Shown here: positions 28,194 through 39,160 of the stretch, one piece after another
Numbering within the stretch: the first letter of the stretch is position 1
Layout of the letters: the number at the start of each line of letters is the position of its first letter
Assembly: GCA_963575745.1 (NCBI GenBank)
Contig: CAUYUJ010015027.1
Span: 357,796-419,795 of the forward strand
Origin: Prorocentrum cordatum
Lineage: Eukaryota; Sar; Dinophyceae; Prorocentrales; Prorocentraceae
DNA length: 62,000 nucleotides
Reading direction: 5' to 3'
Program-made: the position numbers and the translations under genes
The notes under the pieces: model-generated
Seen by the model: only the letters and a program-made list of their open reading frames with translations
Told to the model about the DNA's origin: nothing
Databases searched by the model: none

Positions 28194-29536
28194 AAGAAAG
28201 AGAGAGAGAGAGAGAGAGAGGGCAGAGGCCATATCGCCCTCTCGCTCCCCCTGGCTGTAGATCGGCATGGCACTTCCGGGCTGTGTCCTACATCTTCCTT
28301 CTCCTCCCCCGAGCTGCAGGAGCACAGGCCCCCTATAGCCAGGCTGGGATCAGGCGATGCACGAGGACGGCAGATCTCCTGCAGACGGAGGCAGGCAGCA
28401 TGAGGGGTCCTAGGCCAAGGGAAGGAGGGAGGAAGAGGAGGAGGAGGAGGAGGAAGTTCGGGCAATTGTTTGCAATGTGAAATTGCTGAGCTGAGCCCCG
28501 TGCCGGATCTGGGGATCATCTGACAAATCTGCCCAATATTGACAGTTTGCCAGGGATGGGTCCTCCTAGAATTGTTTGTTCTAGCAGATTTGGGTTGGGA
28601 GGAGGAAGAAGAGGAGGCGACGGCGAATCGCTGTCGGGTCGAGCATCGCACTAACACCGGAAGCAGCCATGTCTCCAAGAGCCTCGGAGGACGTGCGACC
28701 CACCGTGCACCTTGACAGCGAAAGATGCAAGGCCCCACGGCGGGAGCCCCGAGTGGAATTCTCGCCCAACCACGAAACGCATTCGGAACGGCAACCCAAG
28801 CCCAGTCCCCAGCAAACAGCAGACGACGAGGGAGGCCCGAAGTCACAGGAGGGAGCGGGGGACGCCTCCTTCCGCGAGAGACGATCGCCTCGTCTCCCGC
28901 CTCCCGGAAGCGGGAGAAGGAACCGTGACGTTCACCAACCCGCAGAACGACGCCGCCCCCGGAGGGGAAGATGAGAGACCGAAGCGCAGAGAAAGCGGGA
29001 AAGGCGAGAGGAGCAGAAAGACGACCGACGAAACGGCGCCGAAACCATGAAGACTACAGCAGGGCCCAGGTCATCCCAAGAACAAGGTCGAGCCCATGAG
29101 AGCTTACCGAGTAAAAAGTTCCACCAGCTCTTCGCAGCTATACTGCGGATGGTGCTGCTGACGTGGCGCTGCGCTGGCTTCACTCCGCTCGCCAGTAGTA
29201 TAATATCGTATCTTGTCCGTGCCGATCCCGAGACTGGTCGCTGTGGGCCTCGAAGCTCGAACCTCTCTTGAAACTTGTCGGGGGTTGGCAGCACGCATGT
29301 GCATACATTTCCGAACGTCGGCACAGGCGGCACAGTCATCATCGCATCCTTTCGAACTCGTCGATCGCCGCTTGCAGTATGCGCTCGGTGTGGAAGCGAG
29401 GCGCAACCCCCTACTTCAACTCCGCTCCCAATATGATAATACTTTCTGCATGGGCTGATCGGACAGGGAAACAGTCAACTTTGTTTGGTTCTCTTTGAAC
29501 GCCGTGCTGGAATCCTCGAACTAAGATATTCAGCTC
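27900..29536. other. Intronic region with simple repeats; no supported gene
   Basis: 28110-28153 is (CCT)n directly followed by (GA)n at 28155-28220. The rest has Arg/Ser-rich open frames on the plus strand (28669-29040) without recognisable family. Confidence 0.45.
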
Positions 29537-29960
29537 TATCTGGGCGTCGAGCTTCTGTTTGTGAATCTCCCAGGCCGTCTTGTTCCGAGCCCCATACTTT
29601 GTCTCCTTCCTTGGTGATCTGATCTGCCACTACCATGAATAGCTGAGCGCAGGCGGGCCCCATGTGTACTTCTGGCTGTGGCGCCTGCGGGTCCTTTGCG
29701 TGAGCCCCCCTCATGAAGCCTGCAGTGGTCGCGTCTGCTCGCCCCGCTTGGAAGGCGACCATGGACACCGTGCTGTCCTCGGGGAGCAGGAGTGGTAGGA
29801 ATTCTGCTGCCATGAGAAGCCGCAATTGGAATGTGTTCCCGAGGACAGCTTTGACGAGTACTGGCATCAATCGGGCCATCAGTTGCACCTCCATGCCGGG
29901 AAGCTTCTGCAACGAGTCGGGAGCGAGACCGCACTGCTTGCCGAAGGCCGCCTTGACGTA
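29537..29960 (-). pseudogene. Fragment of a dinoflagellate multicopy protein family
   Basis: The minus-strand frame reads AQYVKAAFGKQCGLAPDSL, then GMEVQLMARLMPVLVKAVLG, RLLMAAEFLPLLLPEDSTV and HMGPACAQLFMVVADQI. Alternating charged and aliphatic residues look like real protein. It resembles a family I have seen repeated many times in dinoflagellate genomes (probably retroelement-borne). Upstream frames are broken; an N-terminal piece (EIFKLSSEQLEQARSRSE) lies near 30115-30180 in another phase. It lies inside the presumed large intron, antisense to the host gene. Function unknown. Confidence 0.4.
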
Positions 29961-30344
29961 TTGGGCTCCTCCTGCTGCCGAGCTTGCTGCCGCGCCTGCT
30001 TCATGTGCGGCGGCGGGTGCGCGTTGGAGCTGGCTGGGGCCTCTGCGTCGTCGTCCACGCTGGCGGGAAGCAGCGGTCGATCCACTGCGGCCGCGCTGCC
30101 GTGGTGGCCCTCCTCATTTGCTCTCTGACCTAGAGCGCGCCTGCTCAAGCTGCTCTGAGCTCAACTTGAATATCTCAGGGCTGCGGCGCGGGAGCGTGGA
30201 CGGTCAGATGCCGGCGCAGCTCGTCAAGGGTGGGGCAGGACGCATCCCTCGAGCAACGCGGCTCTGTAATGTGACCACCAAATATAGAAGCCATTGTAAT
30301 CCTCGTTAAACGACATCCCAACGCGCCGGGCATCTGAACTGGAT

Positions 30345-30390
30345 GGTGAGATATATATATATATGCATACATATATATGTATATATATAA
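30345..30390. repeat. AT-rich TATATA patch
   Basis: Alternating TA/CATA repeats within GC-rich DNA, at the 3' end of the minus-strand LINE remnant. Confidence 0.8.
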
Positions 30391-30399
30391 AAAACATAT

Positions 30400-31190
30400 T
30401 CGTCACAGGGCACCGTTTCTGGAGGACTGCGTATAATGCGCGTTCTTGTGTAATGCGCCTCGTGCGGGATGTTTGTCTGCAGTAAATACATCGGCTAGTT
30501 TCAGTTATAGTCTGCACCACAGACCGCACGTTGTGCCACCAATCCCTTGCGAACCTCTGATGTGCCAGCAGGGCTCGCTTAGTAATGAACCCCCCCCCAC
30601 AGCCAGTGCCCAACGAGCCCGCAAGCTTCCATGGGGCAGGCACCGCTGGTGGTTGGTGGGCCTCCGAGGCCTCCAAAGTAGGGTGAGGTGCGTAGAGATC
30701 AGGAGAAGGAGGAGGCATGGCCACCGTCTTAGCGGCCGCGCGCAACACGCACGGGTCGGGCCGTAGGATTATGTGCCTCACCTCGGGGTCGGAAAACCAG
30801 CGCGCACACATTCTGGCGAAGCGCGTCTGGTGTCGGAGGCCCGTAGACATAGAGTTGCCCCAGAAACTCGTCCTCCTCTGCTCGGCGCAGCAGGCGAATG
30901 ACGTCTCTCCATGCACGAGGGTTCGTGTCCGCAACAATGGCCCCGTCAGGCGCGATAGTCGGAGTTGGTTCCGCAGGCAGATGACCAATGACAACAGCTA
31001 TCTCTTGGGCATGGTGGTATGGATGGCGCAGCCATCTTTGATGTGTCCTAAGCCGTCGCACGCGCCATTCTGTACCCGCGAGGGGCCACCCCCAATTTTC
31101 TCAGTACTTGTTCGTCCGTGCATGCCCTATACTTCAGAAGTGGGTTCCATTCTGCATTCAGTCGTGTTGAGCCCCCAGGCCCCATGAACT
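30400..31190 (-). pseudogene. Decayed LINE ORF2 3' end: RT thumb plus C2H2-type zinc fingers
   Basis: Read on the minus strand with at least one frame change: TDEQVLRKLGVAP (thumb-like), RRLRTHQRWLRHP, AWRDVIRLLRR, then GCGGGFITKRALLAHQRFAR and CIYCRQTSRTR ... LQKRCP. The order (thumb, basic helix, acidic spacer, two Cys/His fingers) is the usual C-terminus of one class of dinoflagellate LINEs. The first Cys of finger one and some His are lost. No RT palm or endonuclease is found upstream (31190-31950), so it is a truncated relic. Confidence 0.55.
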
Positions 31191-31194
31191 CCGT

Positions 31195-31952
31195 TTTTTT
31201 TGTTGTTTTGTTTGTTTTTCTTTTCCTTCTGCGGGCGCCACCTCCGAGAAGCTCCTGACAAAACAAAAAAACACCAGCGCCCGATCAAGTGTTTTGTGGT
31301 TTCTGCGTCGTCGCCAATATCCTGATAGTTCAGCCAGTGAGAAAAGTGCCCTGGATCACCGACCCGAAGACAGCCCTCGTGAACCTCCAAATTCTGTTCC
31401 GCGCCCCAACCTTCCCCATGCCACAGCAACCCCGACGCGCAATAATTCGACGTCGCAACTCAGTGCGCCCCCTCCGTTGACCGACGTGGAGACCCCAAGA
31501 GCACCGAGCCGAATTGGATCTTCCCAGCGACGGGAACTGAGCCCCCGAATAGAGCATGCGAGTGCACATGTGCCCAAGGGCCTACGAAGCTAGTTGCCAC
31601 ATTGCCCCTGTCAACTGCCAGCTGCGAGCCGCCCGAAGCGACCGCCCTTTGGGGTTCGTCCAACCACCGAGGGGGCGAGCTCTTTCACTCCGGCACGGAC
31701 GCCGACACTTGCTAATCATTCGGTGTAGACCACATTGATGGGCCGGATTTGCTCGCCGACGACGACCATGCAGCACAATGCGCGCACTTAGGCTACCATC
31801 GTGTGAAGAGAAGGTGGGGGCGACATATAAAGAAGCCACTTCGGCGATTTAGGCGAGCAGTGAGTCGCGTTCTCTCGCGCAGGCAAGGGTCGCGGGAAGG
31901 GCGGCAGGCGCGCCCGTAGGTTGCGTGGAAAAAGGGTACGTTCCGAGCCACA
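31195..31952. other. No supported gene
   Basis: Unique sequence with a T-rich patch (31193-31226). Nothing recognisable as an LTR at the start of the following copia-like coding remnant. Confidence 0.4.
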
Positions 31953-32876
31953 TTGACCGATTTCGATTTTGAGGGATTGTTCTTCGGTGGCAAGGGCAAA
32001 GGTAAAGGCCGCTGGAACACCGCAGGCAAAAGCAAGGGGCGCAAGCTAGACCCCATGGACGAAAACGGCCCGCGCATGACACGCAAATCACGCGGGGGCG
32101 ACGGACATTTTCAGGCACAGTGCCCCGAGGGAAGAGGACAAGGGGATGGATCCGTATTTCTTGGCGCAGAGCAACACGACGCAGACGTGCTGGGGCGCGC
32201 TGATTTCCCCGATCTCGATCACCCCTCCCAAGTGCAGTCCAGAACCACCTGGTTCTTGATTGCTCAGTGCGCCGAAGCTGCCATGGCGGTCGAGCGCTGC
32301 GCCAAGTCCTTGTGCGACGGCATCGAGGCATCGAGGAGCTCGACGACGCGCCGTTCGAGGACTGCGACGGCCTGCCTTGGCAAAGACACGCGCGCGCTCA
32401 TTCTGGCGACGAGGGCGACGAGGACGGACGCACGTCAGAAGCAGAGACCACGCCTGCCACCGAGGCCGAGCTACAGGAACTCCAGCCCGGACGCGGGCAG
32501 ACAGGTCTCTCCCAGCTCCCACCGCCGGCGGCGTTCGGGCTCGCCGAGGATGAGCGGGCCGCGGTCGGTTGGGGCCGAGTGGACGCGAGCGTCTTCACGA
32601 TGCGGGGCCGCTCTGGCCAGGCCCCCTTTGGTTCAGGTGGCCCCGACGAGGGCAATGAACGCAGCAGTCGCGGCTGCCGCAGCTCGGGGGCGGGCCCTCG
32701 CGCGGGGCCGGGCCCGGACACGGGCGGCGTTTGCCGTGGCCGCAGCCAGTCATGCACTGCAGGCCCCTCGTCTGGCAAGGGCTACGGCGGCTTGTGAAAG
32801 GGGCGCTCCTCTTTTTCTCGGGGCGAGCAGGGCCCGCGCATGGAGGTCGCAAGTGACGACGTTGAGCGCTGGTTGA
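31953..32876 (+). pseudogene. Ty1/copia-like gag remnant with broken zinc knuckle
   Basis: The frame reads FFGGKGKGKGRWNTAGKSKG then MTRKSRGGDGHFQAQCPEG. Dinoflagellate copia-type Gag proteins carry GKGKG-rich linkers followed by a C-x2-C-x4-H-x4-C knuckle. Here both leading Cys positions are Arg (CGC codons, each one step from TGC) while His and the final Cys remain. From about 32290 the more protein-like frame is the one reading GIEELDDAPFEDCDGLPW and ATEAELQELQPGRGQ, so a frameshift has occurred. The piece is collinear with the copia pol remnant 6 kb downstream. Confidence 0.5.
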
Positions 32877-32879
32877 AGA

Positions 32880-34371
32880 GAGGCTACAGTGAGCAAGACA
32901 TTCGCCGCGAGCGGTCTCTCCAGCATTTTCTGCGCTACGGGCCCGGACGCGCCGCCAATGTCGCATCGCCGAGGTGCGAGCCGAGAGGAGATGCGCCAGC
33001 GCGAGCGTAACATCGCCGAGAACCCCCAGGGCTACCGCATGCGCGGCTGCTCTCGCTTCTGCAGACATCGCGATATATGTCGGTCGACCATCGCGCAACC
33101 CACGCCGTCCAGATACTGCGCGGCATTTTGACCGCGGCAATGGCGTCGGAGGTTCGGCTGTCATCGAAGCCGAACGCCTACCCGTGCCCGACGCGGAGAT
33201 CTATGACATCAAGGTTTATTGGCGGGCGTTTCCTGACGATCAGACCCTCGCGATCTACAGCCAGGACTGGCGCCGCGCGCATCCAGGAACTCCGAATGCA
33301 GATAGCGGCGCAAGTATACCTCGCCAGCGGGAGCTGAACGCGGCGAGGCGAACCGTCGGTCGCTCCAGAACCGCCCCATCCAGCGAAGCCCCCGCCGCCG
33401 TCGACGCAGAGCGCGGATGGGGGCAGAAAGAGAAGAAGGCGAGGGGGAGACGCCGCTCTCATTCACTTCGCCCGCAGACGAGGTGACATGCCCCAGGCGA
33501 GGGCGGCCGCGCTCGCGGCGACCCGACAGCGGCACCGCCAAAGGCGACGCCAAGGAGGGAACTTCGCCCAGGGCACGCGGTGGATCTCTCACCATCCCCA
33601 GAAGAAAAAGAACGCGACGCAAACCTGGGCGAGGCCGCGCGCGGCCCCATGCGCAAACCACGGCAGCGTTCAGGCAGCATCGCCAAGCGCGCTGCCGCCT
33701 TCCCAGGCGATTCCGCACTCCTGCCCAAGCAGCCAGTTGCCGCGCGTTCGGACGAATCGCAGCCCGGCCAGGGACGCCGCGGAGGCCGGGCTCTTGAATT
33801 ACACGCAGCCGCTCCAAGCAAGGCGAGAGCAAGCTCGGGCACGGGCAAGGAATCGGCACCGCCAGCCAAGGCGGATCCGAAGACGCCCCTCGACGCCGCG
33901 GCCGCGCGGAAGCTGAAGGCGACAAGAGACTCGTCGTTCCCGAAGAAAGAGGAGTCGAAGGAAGAGCCGAACAGCCAGGACCTGGCTTGCCGCGGCCAAG
34001 GCCGGCCGGTCTCCATGTCGAGACGCTCCGGCCGAGGGCGCGCGCGACGTCGAAGTCCCAAAGGGGGGGGGCGCCAGCTTCAGCAGCAGCAGCGCCAGCG
34101 GCCTCAGCCGCAGCATAATCGGCAGCAGCGCCGCCGGCACCGCCGCCGAAAGTTGCGCCGTTGCGCTTCCAAACGCGGGCGGCGCCTCCATCCCAGTTCC
34201 AGATGGGACAGACGCGCCCGCTGATGATGACACTCGCCCTCCACGCACGATTGCGGTGACAGGCCACCACGAAAGTCAGCGAGAGTTCGTTAGCAATGCA
34301 CTTCGTGCAACGAAGCCGTTGAGCATCGAGGAGGGAACTCCGATGCTCGAGACCAAGATGAAATAACAGTT
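32880..34371 (+). pseudogene. Possible gag-pol linker of the decayed copia element
   Basis: Short protein-like stretches in shifting plus-strand frames: YDIKVYWRAFPDDQTLAIYS (near 33205), then, near 34195-34365, PVPDGTDAPADDDTRPPR and SQREFVSNALRATKPLSIEE. Low-complexity Lys/Arg/Gln-rich sequence separates them. No protease or integrase motif is identifiable. The long open minus-strand frame over the same DNA lacks such features. Confidence 0.3.
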
Positions 34372-35358
34372 CACCATATTCTGTCATGCTCGGACCCGCA
34401 GCGGGTTGACTCAGATGTCTGAGCGGCGGCCCACCACGTGCAGGCGTCGCCCGTGCCGAGATGGAGCCATTGACCCACGCTATCCGGTGTTGCGTAAAAC
34501 TTGGGACAGAAATGATGGCCGGGCCCTGGCCAAAGACGCTGTGGGGCACATCTGGGGGGGCAAGGGCCACGGTGCCATCCCCGGGTGGATGCGCGACTAC
34601 GACGAAGACTGCCATACTTGTGTGTCGTTGAAGATTTCCAGCATAACGGGCCGCTCAGGCGCCGAAAAGGATCGCCCCCAGCTGAAATATACGCGCGAAG
34701 CAACAGGGGATCCTCGGCTGGCATCCTATGCCAAGAGTCACTTTACAAACCAGTGACCCCCGTTGGCCAAACAGGCGCCCCCAAGTTTATCACCCGCGGC
34801 ACCAAGGTGGGCATGCATGAAAGGTATTTGCAGTTATTGGCTGTCCTGCCGGCCAGAACACAGTCCCATATTCAATTGCGGCAGGCTGTTCGTACATGGC
34901 TGCCCATGTCTGCCGTTGGCCCCGCGAATCAAATCCGCTCTATGTGCAGACTCGGAAGTCTTCATATTCATCTCGATCCCATTTCTGTTGCGGGACAGAG
35001 CCAAGGTCTGGCGGTCGGCAGACGACGCCCTTTTGACCGGGGGCTTCGACGGCATCGTATCAACCAAGTATATGATCCAGCTGGTTGGTCAAAGAAACAA
35101 CAACAGCAATCATTGTAAGACTGTTCGCCCTTATATGCTCGAGTGTCCAATAACTCGTATTCCCCAAACCCTCGATGCCCGCCCTCTTCATTTTCGATCG
35201 AACCCCTTTTGGGGGGTACACCTTTCTCCCCTGCAGGCCGGGCCCCGGCGAGCGGCGGGGCGGCCGCGGACCGTCGGCCTGGCCAGCGGCAGCGCTGATC
35301 GGCGGGGCGGCCGCAGACCGCCGACCCAGCCCCAAGAGGGGCGGACAGGGGGCCGACC

Positions 35359-35394
<36 letters not shown>

Positions 35395-36555
35395 TTGAAG
35401 ACGACGGCGACGACGGCGACGACGAGCGAAAGCCAGAGCGAGAGAGAACGACAGCAGGGCCACGAAGGGCACGAAGTAGGCCACGAAGGGCGACAGCGGG
35501 GACACGAAGGGAATGCGCATGGGGCCACGAAGAGCGCGAACGAGCGGGGGCCGCGAAGTGCAGATAATGCGGGGCCACAGAAGGCAACTTTGGGGCCACT
35601 GAGGGTAGCAACTGGGCCACGTAGGACTGTGAGGGGGGCGCAAATGGCGACAGCGGGGCCACGAAGAGCATGCGCATGGGGCCGCAATGGGCGTGACTCC
35701 TGGGCGCTTGGGTGTCGGGGGCGCGGCGCTCGGGCAAATTGCAGGAAATTCCAAAGCAAGGCCATTCTTCAGTGAATTGCAAGCAATCTCCAGCGAGAGC
35801 GCCACTCCAGAGCGCCAGGAGAGCGATTCCTGAATAAATCGTAAGGAAGTCCCAAACGAGGGCGCGATTCCGGAAGAACATGCGAGGAAGTCTCGGGCGG
35901 GAGCGGGGGTCCTGGCTAAATCGGAAGGAAGTCTCAGGCGGGAGCCGTTGTTTTTGTAACCCGGGGCCCAGGGGCCCAGTTTGAGCATCAAGATTTTCCT
36001 TGTCAGAAAAACAGGGTGCGAGCGTCGAAGGGCACACTTTGATTGAGACGAAACAGCGTGCACCGGTTGGGGGGGGATCAACCATCATTATTCTTTAGAA
36101 ATGAGAATTCAACAGCGCATGGCAGAAACCCCATTACTTCCGCTCGCCGAGCGAGCTCGAGATCCACTTGACTTCCAGAGACCTCCCGCGGAACTGGTTC
36201 GAGCCTGTCCAACCGCGCGCCCCCGTCACTCAGGCATGTGACGGACCCCTCGGCAGCGAAACGCACGCGTGCCTCATGATTAATGCGGGGTCGCACGCTG
36301 GGACCGCAACTCCTCCCACGAATGCCGGGCCCCCGGCTGTCTTGCCAGCGGGCCCCAGGTCGTCGGCAGCGTCGATGGTACCTCCGTTCCAACCGTCACA
36401 CGACCCGGGCGACGGCCCCAGGAGGCATGCCAGGGCCACCTGCGAGCTAGGGGCCACCAAGGCCCCAATCACGCGCTGGTTCTACGAGGTTCGAACCGAT
36501 ACCGTTTGGTAAGGCTCGGCCGGAATCGAGCATTGCCTCAGGGGCGTACGCGCCC
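34372..36555. other. Repeat-rich stretch, no supported gene
   Basis: 35360-35394 is (GAC)n. 35440-35740 has short GGGCCACGAAG-type repeats. 35800-35950 has about three diverged units ending in GGAAGTC(C/T)C. The copia integrase, expected somewhere here, is not visible. Confidence 0.45.
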
Positions 36556-38030
36556 ATGGGCCAGCAAAATGTTGGGGCGAGCCATGAGGACTTGACGCAG
36601 CGAGCGGCCTTACTGCGTCAGCAGCTGGACTTGGCCACCGCTGCGAGGGCCACAACGCCATTCCACACTCCGCGACGTCATGGCCAAGCGACTGGTTCCC
36701 CGACCAATGGCGACTCTTCGGCCCCAGGGTGGACCAGCAGAATGATCACGCTCGCCACAGCGGCGAGGGCCAGGGCGACCAAGGGCGGGGCCTGCGAGGA
36801 GACCCCCGCGCGGCAGTCGGAGAGGTGCAAATCACAGGCCAGCGGCAGGGCGGGGCGAACGACCGCGATCATGAGGAAGCAGGTCAGGGCGCCACTGCTC
36901 GCAGCGCCCCAGGGGCTCGCAGGCAGGCTGTTCGCATCGGGGCCGCCCCTCCTCACTTGGCCCCCCAGACGCGCGGCGCGGCACTGCAACCGATGCCCGG
37001 CGCGGGGGGGCGCCGACCCGACCCCTCCGCGGGAAGACGCGCACGCCCGAGCGCCGCGCGCCCGCTGTAGCCGCCAGCGAGGCAGTGGTCTGCAGACGAC
37101 CAGGGGCGCAGATCAAAAAGCTGGAGCTCCCCTGGCTGGGGAGGGCCCGGCTGGGCAGACGCGCGAGGGCGGGCGATGGCCCGGCCGCCACCCCGACGGG
37201 AGTTTGCGCGCCAGGGGCCGCGCGACGGAAGGCGGGCGGCAGAAGGCGGGCCCCAGCGTCGTTCGACAGGGCGTCGCGGACACCGCGGGGGCCGACCCCG
37301 ACGACGCGAGGGGGTCACCTACGTCGAGATCGGACCCCGGGCCGCCGCAGCCGCGGCTGCGGCGGCGCCCTCCCAGGAGGGGGCGGACAACGTCGGAAGG
37401 GGGCGTGCAGCCGCCGCCAGGAGTTTGAGCACCGCCACCAGAATTTGCATCAAGAACAGCTCCAGGAGGAGCTGCAGCAGCAGCCGCAGCGGCGCCTCGC
37501 GACGACGTGGTATTGGACAAGCAAAGGCTGCAGCCCAAGCGGCAGAGGTCTGGCGGCATTCAGTATTTGAATTTGCAGGGACTCCGCCAGCAGACAGGAT
37601 CCCCACGAAGGATCGCGACGGAAATGGCAGAGATCGAGACCCGCGACGGCCCCGCATAGATGCCATGACCGGCGCGACCCAGGAGATGCGAGGAGCCGGC
37701 CGTGGAGGGCCACCAGGTGCATTTTACCGAAGGAGACTTCGCGGAGGCGTGCCTGGGGCATCTGGATAATGCCGCCGGCGAGGGCAAGGGGATCGCGAAG
37801 CAAACCCCGACCGCCGAGACGACGTCCGATACCCAGACGGGCAAGGGGGTCGACACCAACCAGGAGGACGGCAGCAAGAAGAGCAGGTAGGCGACGAGAG
37901 AGCTCGAACAGCAGATCTATTGTCACGAAAATTTCGCGGCCACCACTCCGTCTCCACCCACCCCGGGGCGATGCCGACCAACGCGGAGGTGAACGACAGC
38001 GCGGTTGGGCTCGGCGACTGCACTGGCGCA
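36556..38030 (+). other. Ambiguous coding-like region within the copia remnant
   Basis: Contains LRQQLDLATAARA, a Gln-rich stretch (37440-37500) and GHQVHFTEGDFAEACLGHLD (near 37705), in different plus frames. Composition is protein-like in patches, but no domain can be named. Confidence 0.25.
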
Positions 38031-38039
38031 CTCTCCCAA

Positions 38040-39160
38040 GCACCCCCAGCGGAGGACACAATCTTCTTGGCGCCCCCCACCTGAAGCGGGAGTTCCACAA
38101 GTATGCGCGCTGGAGGCCTTGCGCACTTTCCCAGGACTCGAGGGGGCCCCCACGACATGGCAGGACCACGGCGCAGGCACGACGGGGCAGATGGGTCCGA
38201 TAGAGGGCGATGCGACGGCTGCATCTCCATGAGTTCGAATGACAAGACCAAGGCAGGTCGACATGCAGGTGACTTCGTGACAGCAGGCCCCAAGGACGTT
38301 GTGAACAAGCTACTGTTAGAGTTGGGCGAGAAGCTAAAGCTCCCAGATGTGGCGAAGCTGTGCAACGAGGGCGACGAGGCGACCTTCTTGAGCATGCAGG
38401 TGCGCGAGGTCAAGGGCTGCTTCGCCATGGCGGGCGTGGCCCGCCCTGTCAATGACGCGCTGATGGACTTCGGGCCGGAGAACGTGAAGCTGGCGATCTT
38501 GCCAGAGACGAAGAGAGGCATCGCGCAGATGGGCGACGGCGATCACCTCAGCGCGATGGACCACGGATTGCACAGGACGCGCGTCGGCAAGACATTACAG
38601 CGATCGAGCCATCGAACTGACATCCAGAATCGGCTAGGCGCGCTCAGCCGGAACAGGGCGGCACTCACCCAGAGTGACCAACGACGGTTTTGGAAGATGG
38701 CGAGGTCTCTGGCGCGGGCCGGGGAGATGGCGATGACGCCCATCCGCGACAAGCAGCGCCATCAGATCGCCCAGCGCAGGGTCGACGCGGACTGGACCGA
38801 CAACAAAGACGACAGGATTACTGTCAACGGCGGCGTGCTGAAGTACTACGAGTGCACGGTATTATCGTGGGCGCGGCGCCAGGGCAGCATATTCTTGAGT
38901 TCGGCGCGAGCGAGCTGCACGCCCCAGGCGCAGGAGCTGCAGAGGCACTGGGCCTGGCACTGCTATGTGAGAGGGGGTCACACCACCCGTGTCGGCAAGT
39001 GACAGCAGCAACGCACTGCGCATCGTGAGAAGAAACGTCCTGGCAAGATGGAGCACATCGAAATGCGCTTCTTGGCCCTACAACAGTGGAGAGAGCAGGC
39101 ACGACGGGAGTTCGAAACAAGAGAGGCTTGAATCAGCTGGCAGAGCGGATGTAGCAGTTA
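38040..39160 (+). pseudogene. Ty1/copia-like pol 3' end: reverse transcriptase and RNase H, decayed
   Basis: RT: GAPTTWQDH (the copia LYGL..AP..W motif region, near 38142), then GDFVTAGPKDVV, LPDVAKLCNEGDEATFLSMQ, LPETKRG, DHGLHRTRVGKTLQRSSHR-type sequence and DIQ..LG.LSR. The active-site box expected as (Y/H)VDD reads HAGD at 38262-38273, so RT is dead. RNase H: DADWTDNKDDR at 38784-38816 (first catalytic Asp present), GGVLKYYECTVLSWARRQGS, then a frameshift near 38897 after which the AEALGLALLCER motif appears in another frame. The terminal copia motif HIEMRFLALQQWREQ is in a third phase at 39055-39100. Gene order matches copia. No LTR was recognised. Confidence 0.75.

Noticed and set aside
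33209-34615. 468-codon minus-strand frame
   Set aside because: Composition (Arg/Gly/Ala/Pro) fits a GC shadow; the plus strand shows better protein-like segments.
36485-36505. tRNA-like T-arm (GGTTCGAACC)
   Set aside because: No complementary acceptor stem, D-arm or anticodon arm could be folded around it.
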